From Afipia sp. GAS231 (lineage in GTDB: Bacteria; Pseudomonadota; Alphaproteobacteria; Rhizobiales; Xanthobacteraceae): a stretch of DNA of 64,000 nt. Every line of letters begins with the position of its first letter. Positions within the stretch are counted from its first letter, which is position 1. The translations under genes were made by a program, and so were the position numbers. Of the stretch, positions 36,023 to 44,240 are shown one piece after another. The DNA lies in contig NZ_LT629703.1 in assembly GCF_900103365.1 (NCBI RefSeq), forward strand, positions 4,402,001-4,466,000, in the 5' to 3' direction. The notes beneath the pieces were generated by a model. That model saw only the letters and a program-made list of their open reading frames with translations, ran no database searches and had not been told where the DNA came from.

Positions 36023-37273
36023 TCATGCGCTCTGCTGCAGTTCTTTTGAACGCGGAGACCCACGGTTTTCGACGATGCTACGTTGATATTCCGCGTCGGC
36101 GATCAGATAGCCCATGATCGACCGAACGTCGCGCCAGCCGCCCTGCAGCATGGCTGCTCGCAGATCCGATCGGCCGGCTTCGGTCGCGAACTTATGCCTG
36201 AGCCAATGCTGTGTGAGTCGCCTCAGAATATTCAGATCGTCTTCTTTTAGACGCATTAAGCGGTCGACTTCGTTCCGGTCGTTCGCCGCCTTCATTTCCG
36301 CGATCGCGTTGTCGTAGCGTTCGCCGACCGTTTTGATCGCGCGCCGCTTCGCTGCGTTGAATCCGGTCTTGTTTTGCGTCCCCCATTTGGATCCGTTTTC
36401 TTTGTAGGGGCGTCCTCGATAGCTGAGGAATAAACGTTCATTGGAGCCTGGTCCGACCCGTCCGGCGCGGACCTGTTCCTTCCGCCATTTCAGGTATTGC
36501 GTCATCGGCTCTCTCATCGTTTCCGGGAGGGCCACCGGGACGTCTTTCTTGTTCTTCGTCTTACGAAACGTCAGGACCATTTTCTGCATGTCGAGATCCT
36601 TCAGGGCCGCACCATGGAGGACACTCGACACTCTCGTTCCACCGCAATATTCCACCTGGAGCTGAATGGCGATCGTGGGGTGCGCAGCATCGATAACGTC
36701 TTCCAGTAGGGCGAGGCGGAACTGCGAAACGTCCCGCGTTGACCGCTCCGCAGGATTCCGCGCTTCCTGGTCGCGGACGAACTCCGGCATCGCCGGGTAT
36801 TGGCCGGCAGCGATCTGACGGTTCAGGAACGCGCACAATGACGAAATGTACCTTTCGCGGGTCTCGGCCTTGTTCATGAGGTGACGCTTGTCGACAAAGG
36901 CGACGATCTCCGTTGGCGGGATGTCGTAAAGTATCCGGGCGGTGAATTCCGCCGTGAGTTCAGTCAGAACCCGACGGTCCGTAGGTCCGATGCGGGACTG
37001 GAATCGTTCGGACACCAGGGTCGCGACGCTCTTCCGGACGGCGCCGCCTCCAAGGCGCCCACGAACTCCTGCCGCGATCCGTCGGGCCTCGCGTTCCGCT
37101 TCCTGCCGCTTGTCCTTGGTCGCAGGCACTCCGAGCGTTTCGCGCACGCGTTGCGACCGCTTTCCGACGCGCAGCGTTCCGATGACATGAAATGTTTTTC
37201 CGCGGACGTAGATCTCCAGCCCGTCGCAATCCCAGGGCTGGATGGTCACCGTGGTCTTTCGTGCGGCCTTCAT
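36023..37273 (-). CDS. Tyrosine recombinase/integrase
   Basis: A 416-residue integrase. The catalytic set is present: Arg in CGGTRVSS, Lys in FRKTKNKKDVP, H-x-x-R in TQHWLRHKFAT, and a nucleophile Tyr in MGYLIADAEY. The N-terminal part includes an AP2-like/arm-binding region (GKTFHVIGTLRVGKRSQRVR). Its ATG overlaps the stop of the small MRAIVIDPF gene by 4 bp. Probably the mobilising enzyme for the 33.8-38.9 kb block. No tRNA target next to it. Confidence 0.9.
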   Translation of the reverse strand: MKAARKTTVTIQPWDCDGLEIYVRGKTFHVIGTLRVGKRSQRVRETLGVPATKDKRQEAEREARRIAAGVRGRLGGGAVRKSVATLVSERFQSRIGPTDRRVLTELTAEFTARILYDIPPTEIVAFVDKRHLMNKAETRERYISSLCAFLNRQIAAGQYPAMPEFVRDQEARNPAERSTRDVSQFRLALLEDVIDAAHPTIAIQLQVEYCGGTRVSSVLHGAALKDLDMQKMVLTFRKTKNKKDVPVALPETMREPMTQYLKWRKEQVRAGRVGPGSNERLFLSYRGRPYKENGSKWGTQNKTGFNAAKRRAIKTVGERYDNAIAEMKAANDRNEVDRLMRLKEDDLNILRRLTQHWLRHKFATEAGRSDLRAAMLQGGWRDVRSIMGYLIADAEYQRSIVENRGSPRSKELQQSA

Positions 37274-37596
37274 GACGCGTACCGGAGGCCGTCTTCAAAA
37301 TGTTCAAGAAACCGAACGATCCCGGCTACGTGATCTACCGAGAGACCGGTAGACCGGGGGAACCCCTGCCTGTCGATGCCCGCGATCAATCCGCAGCCGA
37401 AGAAGATATTTTGTTCGCGCAATTCGAAAGCAGGTTGTCCCGCTTGGGAGCTGTGAACGAACAAAATACCGCTCCTGGAGATGAGAAAGCCGGATTCAAA
37501 GCCGCCGCCGGCGGCGGGGCCGACCACGAACATCTGCGGATTGACATCCTCCACACGAATTTCCCGATTGAACGGATCGATGACGATTGCACGCAT
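37270..37596 (-). CDS. DUF3846-like small protein, copy 1 (108 aa)
   Basis: Opens MRAIVIDPFNREIRVEDV, then a Gly-rich turn (GGGFESGF), FELREQNIFFGCGLIAG and a short end. It shares this plan with the genes at 37621 and 46925. The layout (IDPF strand, GG turn, N-x-F-x-G-x-G-L-I-x-G) is reminiscent of DUF3846 proteins of phages and plasmids; the link is by eye. The stop overlaps the recombinase start by 4 bp. Confidence 0.62.
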   Translation of the reverse strand: MRAIVIDPFNREIRVEDVNPQMFVVGPAAGGGFESGFLISRSGILFVHSSQAGQPAFELREQNIFFGCGLIAGIDRQGFPRSTGLSVDHVAGIVRFLEHFEDGLRYAS

Positions 37597-37620
37597 GAAA
37601 TTTCAACCAACGAGTTTTGA

Positions 37621-37962
37621 TTAGCGCGGCGCCGGGCTTGCCGCGCGCTTGGGCGCGAAACGCACGACGCCTTGGATTTCGGCCAGCGGCACGCGGGCAG
37701 GGCGCGCCATATCCTTGCTATTGCCAGGCGGGTCGCGGCCGGTTATCAGCCCGCACCCGGAGAAAACGTGGCGGGGACCGATCATGAAACGCTCTTCCCA
37801 AAATGCGAAATCGTTGACGTAGAGCACGTCGGTGCCGCGGTTGATCCAGACGCCGAACTCGATATATCCGCCGCCTACGATGCGTTGGAATTCCTCAAGC
37901 GTGTTCTCGATGTCGGCTTCCCTGACTTCGCAGAGGAATGGGTCGATGATTATTGCACGCAA
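37621..37962 (-). CDS. DUF3846-like small protein, copy 2 (113 aa)
   Basis: MRAIIIDPFLCEVREADIEN, then VGGGYIEFGVW, DVLYVNDFAF and HVFSGCGLITGRD align with copy 1 across the full length. It precedes copy 1 by 24 bp, so the two are one transcription unit. Function unknown. Confidence 0.62.
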   Translation of the reverse strand: MRAIIIDPFLCEVREADIENTLEEFQRIVGGGYIEFGVWINRGTDVLYVNDFAFWEERFMIGPRHVFSGCGLITGRDPPGNSKDMARPARVPLAEIQGVVRFAPKRAASPAPR

Positions 37963-38052
37963 GACAGTTGCCTCTTCTTTCGGTCGCGGGTTCGAATTCT
38001 GCTATGGACGTTTTTGCTTCGCGGAGTTCAACGGACGAATGGTCGACGTGGC

Positions 38053-38066
38053 CTGAATTAGGTTGC
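38053..38066. promoter_or_regulatory. TAGGTTGCA box, distal copy
   Basis: CTGAATTAGGTTGCATTG matches one half of the inverted repeat at 38901-38921 and the box at 38818. It is upstream of the 37621 gene (start at 37962) and may be that promoter's operator. Confidence 0.45.
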
Positions 38067-38101
38067 ATTGCCCCGAGGCTTGCTCGGCGTCGGTGGTAAA
38101 A

Positions 38102-38473
38102 CTACACGGGAAATCCGGACGGCGGTTGGGGTTGGGCATCGAGGAAAGACTCCCAGCCACCGGACTTGTAGAGCAGCACTTCGATCTTCTCGTCGTTGTC
38201 CCATTGGACCGAAAAGGTCTTGCGGTTAGCCGCGAAGATGTCGACGAGAAAGCCCTTTGGGTTGGCGCTTGCGGGAGCCCACGGGCAATCAAGATTGAGG
38301 CGCGGTGTCTTGTACAGAATTGCAACGTGTTCGTTTTCGAACGCCATTATCTCGATGGTCTTGTCCATGAACTTTGCGCCGACCATTTTTCCGTGCGCGG
38401 CGACCATGTCGACCGCCGCGTTTCTCAATTCGGTCGCGCGTGCCAGCTTCGTTGCGCTGATTGGCTTCGGCAT
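38102..38473 (-). CDS. Unknown protein (123 aa)
   Basis: AAGGAAG sits 7 bases before the ATG. It starts helical (ATKLARATELRNAAVDMVAA), then strands (NEHVAILYKTPRLNLDCPW). It begins 12 bp after the HTH gene's stop and is in its operon. No known domain. Confidence 0.6.
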   Translation of the reverse strand: MPKPISATKLARATELRNAAVDMVAAHGKMVGAKFMDKTIEIMAFENEHVAILYKTPRLNLDCPWAPASANPKGFLVDIFAANRKTFSVQWDNDEKIEVLLYKSGGWESFLDAQPQPPSGFPV

Positions 38474-38485
38474 TGCAATCTTCCT

Positions 38486-38875
38486 TCAGTAGGTCCGCGT
38501 GTGTTTCGTACCCAGGACTTCCGCCAGGGCTGCCTCTGCGTCCGGATCCGGCGGCGATTCCGCCTTGGTCTTCTCGCGCGTCCTCCATTTGGAGAGCACG
38601 CCTGTCTGGCTTTCCTCGTGGATTGCCAGTTCGAGCTTCCGAAAGCCCTCTTCGGTCCATTTCCGGCGCCTGCCTCGCCACCGGTGGAAGTCGAATTTCC
38701 GTTTTTCCGGGTCGCGGTCTTGATCCTCCGCGAGCCAGCCCTTTAGCGTCGCGGGCGACACGTCCAACCGGGCGGCGGTCTGCGCGACATCCAAAGTCTG
38801 TTGCGCCCCGTTGTCGCTTGAATTAGGTTGCAAGGGTATGTTGGATCGACTTTCAGCCAAGACGCATTCTTTCAA
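38486..38875 (-). CDS. Helix-turn-helix (excisionase-like) regulator
   Basis: A 129-residue protein; residues ~27-55 (TLDVAQTAARLDVSPATLKG) form an excisionase/MerR-type winged helix, and the rest is strongly basic (HRWRGRRRKWTEEGFRKLEL). It would be a directionality factor or repressor for the recombinase block. A TAGGTTGCA box overlaps its first codons and an inverted repeat lies just upstream, consistent with autoregulation. The true start may lie inside the called frame. Confidence 0.68.
   Translation of the reverse strand: MKECVLAESRSNIPLQPNSSDNGAQQTLDVAQTAARLDVSPATLKGWLAEDQDRDPEKRKFDFHRWRGRRRKWTEEGFRKLELAIHEESQTGVLSKWRTREKTKAESPPDPDAEAALAEVLGTKHTRTY
38818..38836. promoter_or_regulatory. 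TAGGTTGCA box overlapping the HTH gene start
   Basis: CTTGAATTAGGTTGCAAGG, the same core as at 38053. It lies within codons ~14-19 of the HTH frame. Confidence 0.45.
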
Positions 38876-38900
38876 AGTGGTTCAGAGGATACCGTATGGA

Positions 38901-38921
38901 TGTAACCTAAATCAGGTTACA
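38901..38921. promoter_or_regulatory. Inverted repeat operator between divergent genes
   Basis: Perfect 8-bp arms TGTAACCT and AGGTTACA with a 5-bp AAATC centre, 25 bp from the HTH start and 87 bp from the plus-strand gene. The right arm is the same AGGTT(A/G)CA core as the boxes at 38053 and 38818, so one regulator probably recognises all three. Confidence 0.65.
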
Positions 38922-39007
38922 TTAGCTGGCAAGTCCTTTGATGCTATGAGGCCGTCGCCGTTGGTGGAGGTGGTTAACAAAGACCTACTTTCAGGCGGAA
39001 GGTCCTG

Positions 39008-39871
39008 ATGGGTCGGGATTGGAGGAATGAGGCCCGGACCGCCATTGAGCAGCTGCAGCGCGTCGGGCACGGCGAGCGTGAAACAGAGATGCAGGCCATC
39101 GCTCGGCGAAACGGCCATAAAGATACCTCCGCGTTGAGGCGAGCGATATTCGCCTATCAGTTTCTTGACTGGTTGCGGGTGGAAAATCCGTCCGTCCATG
39201 AAATCCTGATGCGTGCGCCACAGACGATCGTCGAGACCATCGCGCGATGGCATGCGTTTGATGCGTTCAAGGCGCTGTCGGTCGCAAGAGAGTGGGGGCA
39301 GGGCAAGGGCACGGTCAGGTCGATCGCAGCCGACATGCAGAATTCGCGGAATCTCGGGTTCAAGGGAAAAACGGGTAGTGTCTATGCAAAGTCCTTTCTA
39401 GTCGCAGCGGAGTCCGTTGTGGTCGAAGCGGTAGGCGCCCTGATGAAAGGCGTCCGGCTACCACCGCCGGAAAAGCTGGTAAGGGATACGGCAAGCGGCC
39501 AGCCCATCGATTTTTTGTTCACGATCAAGTCGGACGCCGGCGATGAGCGTAAACTGGCGGTCCTCCTCGTCGGACCCTACACGAACAAAAAACTCTACGC
39601 CCACCGCTGCTCCGACTGGATCACGAAGGCTTTCGGCCTTGCGTGGACATACGACAGGGTCATCCTTGCCCTGCCCGAAAGAGACGAACTCGACGAGTAT
39701 CGCCGACGGTGCGGTCTCGTCGAAGCCAAGGCAAACGAACGATTGCGTAAGCTCCCGGCCATGACATCCCCGAAAGTCGAGATCGTTCATATCGAAGTGG
39801 ATCCTTTGGTCAAGGAAGAGCATGAGGCTTTGGGCGCCTTGGCAGAGCAGGATGCCAAGCAAAGGCGGTGA
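39008..39871 (+). CDS. Unknown protein (287 aa), paralogue of the 45.9-kb gene
   Basis: The N-terminal ~50 residues (DWRNEARTAIEQLQRVGHGE ... LRRAIFAYQFLDWL) resemble those of the gene at 45975 and may be a helix-turn-helix. The C-terminal half (FLFTIKSDAG ... KLAVLLVGPYTN ... SDWITKAFGLAW) alternates strands and helices, compatible with a nuclease-like fold but unproven. Divergent from the HTH gene across the inverted repeat. A fragment of a third copy is at 33405. Confidence 0.65.
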   Translation: MGRDWRNEARTAIEQLQRVGHGERETEMQAIARRNGHKDTSALRRAIFAYQFLDWLRVENPSVHEILMRAPQTIVETIARWHAFDAFKALSVAREWGQGKGTVRSIAADMQNSRNLGFKGKTGSVYAKSFLVAAESVVVEAVGALMKGVRLPPPEKLVRDTASGQPIDFLFTIKSDAGDERKLAVLLVGPYTNKKLYAHRCSDWITKAFGLAWTYDRVILALPERDELDEYRRRCGLVEAKANERLRKLPAMTSPKVEIVHIEVDPLVKEEHEALGALAEQDAKQRR

Positions 39872-39954
39872 AGCGGCAAGCTTCGGCCGCGGACCATGTT
39901 GCACGCTGAAAACGGGCCTTCACGCGCTTCGCAAACAGCCTACTCGCGGTTTAG

Positions 39955-40509
39955 TTAGAAGCTGAGGTTTCTGGAGGCGTTGCCTGTGGTGACCGAATGC
40001 TTCACCGCCGTGCTGCTACCTTTCTTGCCCTGTCCCGGGGACCTTGCGGCGGCACGGAACGCGGCGATCTGATCGAGAGCTGCGCTCAATTTGGACTCCA
40101 GGAGGTCTATTTCGGCTTGCTTGAGCAGGCGCACTGCTTCCGCTTCCTGCGCATTGACCGAGATGCGCTCGTAGAACGTCGGCTTCTTCGGTTTGGCGGG
40201 TTGCTTGGCTTTCGGCGCGGCGCCGGCCCTGCGGAGGAATCCGTCGACGAGCCCGGCACGGTCCGGAAACTTTGGACTAAACAAGGTTTTACGATCGATA
40301 TTGGCGCGGCGCAGTACGTCGGCTATCGTCAGGAAACCGGTAAGCTCGCCGCGGGCTAACTCCCCTTCCATGGCTGACAGCGCCGATGCCAACTTTTGAT
40401 CGGCAGCATTCCGCCGCGCAGCAGCCGCGAGCTGCCAATTCGCTGCGGGAGGGGCCGCGACGACGACTGGTACTTCAATAGGCCTTCGGGTCTTCTGCTT
40501 GACGGGCAC
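39955..40509 (-). CDS. TnpC/GmtX-like HTH-coiled-coil protein
   Basis: About 184 residues from GTG 40509, chosen since AGGTG precedes it and the ATGCA boxes would otherwise be coding; the frame is open to ATG 40608. FLTIADVLRRANIDRKTLFS is a helix-turn-helix with the K-T-L-F/Y turn seen in TnpC of Tn554, and the C-terminal half (EAEAVRLLKQAEIDLLESKL) is a coiled coil. It would set recombination orientation or bind the ends. Confidence 0.6.
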   Translation of the reverse strand: MPVKQKTRRPIEVPVVVAAPPAANWQLAAAARRNAADQKLASALSAMEGELARGELTGFLTIADVLRRANIDRKTLFSPKFPDRAGLVDGFLRRAGAAPKAKQPAKPKKPTFYERISVNAQEAEAVRLLKQAEIDLLESKLSAALDQIAAFRAAARSPGQGKKGSSTAVKHSVTTGNASRNLSF

Positions 40510-40518
40510 AACTACACC

Positions 40519-40564
40519 TATGCACACTCTACGATGCATAATATGCATCAAAGAATGTGCATCG
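40519..40564. repeat. ATGCA box cluster, left
   Basis: Contains ATGCACACTCTACGATGCAT (from 40520), an ATGCAT-AAT-ATGCAT palindrome (40534-40548) and TGTGCATCG. The 30 bp at 40520-40549 match 45918-45947 in 23 positions in direct orientation. Confidence 0.6.
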
Positions 40565-40614
40565 TCAAGTAAAATTCGCGGTGCGATTGAACATCGATCG
40601 TCGCTCATGTTCGT

Positions 40615-42498
40615 TCAACCACTGGACGGAGACCCGACGTCGTCCCGCAAAACGGAGAGGAACGACTTGAGGCGTCCCGGGAGTGAGAACTCCGCGGTCG
40701 GCCACGCTTCGGAAAGTCGGACGGCCTCGCTGGAATACCAACCGACCAGATCAGGAAAGTGGCGGACGTCACGCTGTATGAGCTTGCCCAACGCATACCC
40801 CAGCGCGGCCGACCCTCCGGCCTCTGTGTCAATCTCATCGAGCGACTGACCGCCTTCGATGAAGGCAATGACGTCCGGCGCAAGGATGCGGGCCGTCATT
40901 CCGGACCTCTGCTGCTCGCAGAGGATTGCGTCGAGGGCGGCGGCATCGATTTCTTCCTCCGAACTGCGCACGGTCGGTCCCTCTTGCACATCGGGGGAAG
41001 CTTTCCTCTCTCCATGCAGAGCAACGGCAAGATCCGCCTGCAGGTAGCGGTTCATCTTGAGATATTTGATGGAGGTTTCGAGATTGTCGTGCCCCAGGGC
41101 ACGCTGGACGAGATGGGGATGCCTTTTCGGTCCCTTCATGAGAAGTAGCGCCATCGTAGGACGAAAACGTTGCAGATAAGCGGTGCCGCAGGGGCCGATG
41201 TCGAGATCGTGAAGCTCGGCGAAGCGCTGGAGCTTGGTAGAGGTTGACCCGGTAAGGCGTCCCCGGCCGCCGACCCGGTTGTAGGCCATCTGCAGCCAGA
41301 GATGCTCGCTGTCCGCCGCGTCGGCGAGCTTTTCCTGGATCCTCACCGCTTCCGCCGCCGAAGATGACACGTGCCAGTCGATCGAAAATCCGCCGAGCCG
41401 GCTGGAATTCTTGAACCTGCGGGAGGAGATCAGGTCGAATTCCCGGTCGTCGGCGACAGCGCGGGACAAGCAACCGCGGTCCATCCACAGCAGCTCGCCC
41501 TCGCGACCGGCGGTTGACATGGCAATGCGTTGCAGATTGGCCGTCTGAAGCATGACGACGAGCGTGATGAGGTCGAACGAATTTTTGGGCGGGAAATGGT
41601 AGCGATGAACGAAAGGGAGGGCCCCCGCCTTGAATGGGTGATTCTTCAGAAACAGTTTGTACCGGTTGCGGGCCCAGCGTTTATCCCTGCAATACATGCG
41701 TCCGACTTTCGCAAGGACCTCGTCCTGCTCCTGCTGGAGGCTGATCAATTCGCGCAGATGGATGCAAATGTCGTCCGAGAGCTCGGACATGTAGAAGTCC
41801 GATATGTCCAGAAGGGCGAGACAATACTCGTTGGAGTAGGGCGGCGCACTGAATTCGCTGGGCGCGTTGACGTCCTTCTCACCGTCATCTTCCGCGTGAT
41901 GGATGGTATCGCATGCGGACAAGGCGGCTTTCAGCGTGTCGTCGTTGAACCTATCCCTCAGGATCCCGTTCTTTCCGAGTCGCTGGACTTCACGCAGGGT
42001 CGCGCTCAGCCCGTCGAACGTACTTGCTCCGGGGCGCCACGACTGCGACGTCCATGCGACGAACGCTTCGGCGTCCGCGGCCGTGAGCTGAAGCAGCGTT
42101 GTTTTCCCTTCCTGCCAGGGCCACGCCGCCATATAGGCGACGAGGTCGAGAAACTTCTCGAGGCGGCTTTTGACCGTTGAGATCGCCGAATGCCTGAAAC
42201 GCCCGGACTTGCAAAACAGGGCAACGGCAAGGCTTTTGCATAGCGTAAGAAGCGGCTCATACTCCTCGTCGGTCAACCGCTGCGTTTTGCCGATCTTCAC
42301 GTTCCAATTGATGGTTCTTGCGGTAATCGCGAGCGAGCCCATGAGGTCTTTGGGGAAGTACCAGACGGCATCTTCTACCGCGGAGCCGGTCGGGCATTCG
42401 TCGGTCGGAGCTGCGATCTTTTGCGACCAGAACTTATCGTCGCGCGGATCAAGCGCCAGGCGATTCCATTCGATTCGGCTCTTGCTTACGACGCTCAT
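40615..42498 (-). CDS. Large tyrosine recombinase-like protein (TnpB/GmtZ-like)
   Basis: A 627-residue protein. The C-terminal catalytic fold shows STAGREGELLWM (Arg region), YLQRFRPTMALLLM and HLVQRALGHDNLETSIKYL (late His and Tyr). The first half is helical DNA-binding. ATG 42498 overlaps the stop of the preceding gene by 4 bp; longer frames upstream are read-through. Size matches TnpB of Tn554. Confidence 0.75.
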   Translation of the reverse strand: MSVVSKSRIEWNRLALDPRDDKFWSQKIAAPTDECPTGSAVEDAVWYFPKDLMGSLAITARTINWNVKIGKTQRLTDEEYEPLLTLCKSLAVALFCKSGRFRHSAISTVKSRLEKFLDLVAYMAAWPWQEGKTTLLQLTAADAEAFVAWTSQSWRPGASTFDGLSATLREVQRLGKNGILRDRFNDDTLKAALSACDTIHHAEDDGEKDVNAPSEFSAPPYSNEYCLALLDISDFYMSELSDDICIHLRELISLQQEQDEVLAKVGRMYCRDKRWARNRYKLFLKNHPFKAGALPFVHRYHFPPKNSFDLITLVVMLQTANLQRIAMSTAGREGELLWMDRGCLSRAVADDREFDLISSRRFKNSSRLGGFSIDWHVSSSAAEAVRIQEKLADAADSEHLWLQMAYNRVGGRGRLTGSTSTKLQRFAELHDLDIGPCGTAYLQRFRPTMALLLMKGPKRHPHLVQRALGHDNLETSIKYLKMNRYLQADLAVALHGERKASPDVQEGPTVRSSEEEIDAAALDAILCEQQRSGMTARILAPDVIAFIEGGQSLDEIDTEAGGSAALGYALGKLIQRDVRHFPDLVGWYSSEAVRLSEAWPTAEFSLPGRLKSFLSVLRDDVGSPSSG

Positions 42499-44240
42499 TT
42501 CGAACTGCCTTTCGCTCGGTCGTTGATCAGACCGGCCAGTGAATTGTCCGCTCCGGCCGCAGCCAGCCATTGCCGGCTGCCCGGCATGACGAGGATCGTC
42601 GTCCGGGGCCGACCCGTTGCGACGACGGGTTCCTTTTCGGCCCTCGACGGCCAATGCGCCGCGCGGGTCTTCGGATCGTCCATAAGAAGTGAGACGCGCT
42701 CGCCGATCATTCGGCACTCGCGTCCGGCGATGGCCGGCTGCTTGAGGTATTTGGCCGACGTTCCGACGCGCTTGTGCTTTAGCTTTTTTTGAAGCGCCTC
42801 GGGTGAGAATTTGGTGGCGACATGGACCCCTTCCGCGAACCCGTCACGCACGCGCCTCCCGCCCCACTTCACTGCCTCCCCGTGTTCCCTGACGTTGTGA
42901 CGCCGAAGAATTTCGTGTGCGATCTCGTGGAACGGGTCATTTTCCGTATCGATGTCGTTTACACCGATGCGCTTCAAGCCCAGCCAAAGCCAGACGCGTT
43001 TTCGCAGCGGGGTAAGTTTGTCGATCGCCTGCTGGGTGTCGGGCGATCTCGGCGCCGCCTTCAGGCGTGCGATCTCCTTCTCCACGAAGCGATGAAGCGG
43101 CTCGGTGATCTCAATGGCGCTCTTGATGATGGCGTAGATCCCGTCCGGATCGGTGGTGCTGCTATCCTCTTCGACGACCTCGCCGCGGGCGCGCGCCTTT
43201 CGGCTGAAGACGGTGACAGTCCCGTTTTCCACATTGCCCCGGAACCAGTTGAAGCGGTCTATATCGAGCACCGGACCGAGATTTAGGCCGGTTGTATGGA
43301 CGATTTCATTGATGATCGGCACCAGGTCAAAGAGGTGAGGGACGAACCATCGGTAGAGGGCTGCCAGTCCGAGGCCGGACCCTGCGTCCCGGCGGACGCC
43401 TGTTACCGGGTTCTCCATCTCCTCGAGTTTCGCCGAGATCACGTCAGGCGGATGTCCGATCTTGCGCGGCTGGAAGCCGTAACGCTGCTCGAACTGACCC
43501 GGGTTCGGGAGCCAAGGTAGTGCTTCATCCCTGATGAAACGCAACACGTTCTCGCGCGAAAGCGCTTCCGCCCGGTTGGGGTGGGTTCGCTTGTCCTTGG
43601 CGAACAGGCCTATCAGGACTTCGGGAGCCAGCTGGCTGCTGTCGGCGAACCTATGAGCGTCCTCGAAACGCCGCTGGGTGCGCTGCCTTTCACTACGAAA
43701 GGCCACCGTAATCGCGTCGTCGACCGTCGAGGAATACGGCACCTCCACACTTCGCCGCTCGGACGGCAGCAGCGTGTCGTGTGAATTCGCCGGAAGCTCG
43801 ATGGTTCGACCGAGAGCTGCACATGCTGCGGTGACCGCGGCGGCGCAGTCGATGTAGATCTGCGATTTATTCGCGATGCTCTCGTCGTCGTCGAGGTGGT
43901 CCGTGAACGCGTGCCAGACGGCGCCCGGAATATCGAGCACGTCGACGACTTTCCCTATCGAGGGGTCGGCTTGTTCGATCCTGTCGAGCGCGTTCCAGAA
44001 GTACGAGATACCCCTCTTCCACGATTTGGAACGGTCCTTTTTCTTGAGTGTCAGGCGGCCGCGCATCGCGGACACGATCTGCTCGGCGAGGCGCGGGCGG
44101 CCGGAATGGCCCCGCACGCCTGCCGCCGGCGGCCGCCCGTCCTTTAGTTGCTGCAGATCGAATTCGGCAGGCTCGGTGATGTGGCCCGAGAGGGTGCGCT
44201 TCGCCCTCACCTTGATGGAGAGGTTGGATGACGGACTCAT
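42495..44240 (-). CDS. Second large recombinase-like protein
   Basis: A 581-residue protein, ATGA-overlapped at both ends. The C-terminal part has LKHKRVGTSAKYLKQ, a degenerate end of a tyrosine recombinase, and HNVREHGEAVKWGGRRVRDGF, but the Arg box (TGLNLGPVLDIDRFNW) lacks a clear catalytic Arg. It may be a structural partner of the active recombinase. Confidence 0.65.
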   Translation of the reverse strand: MSPSSNLSIKVRAKRTLSGHITEPAEFDLQQLKDGRPPAAGVRGHSGRPRLAEQIVSAMRGRLTLKKKDRSKSWKRGISYFWNALDRIEQADPSIGKVVDVLDIPGAVWHAFTDHLDDDESIANKSQIYIDCAAAVTAACAALGRTIELPANSHDTLLPSERRSVEVPYSSTVDDAITVAFRSERQRTQRRFEDAHRFADSSQLAPEVLIGLFAKDKRTHPNRAEALSRENVLRFIRDEALPWLPNPGQFEQRYGFQPRKIGHPPDVISAKLEEMENPVTGVRRDAGSGLGLAALYRWFVPHLFDLVPIINEIVHTTGLNLGPVLDIDRFNWFRGNVENGTVTVFSRKARARGEVVEEDSSTTDPDGIYAIIKSAIEITEPLHRFVEKEIARLKAAPRSPDTQQAIDKLTPLRKRVWLWLGLKRIGVNDIDTENDPFHEIAHEILRRHNVREHGEAVKWGGRRVRDGFAEGVHVATKFSPEALQKKLKHKRVGTSAKYLKQPAIAGRECRMIGERVSLLMDDPKTRAAHWPSRAEKEPVVATGRPRTTILVMPGSRQWLAAAGADNSLAGLINDRAKGSSK

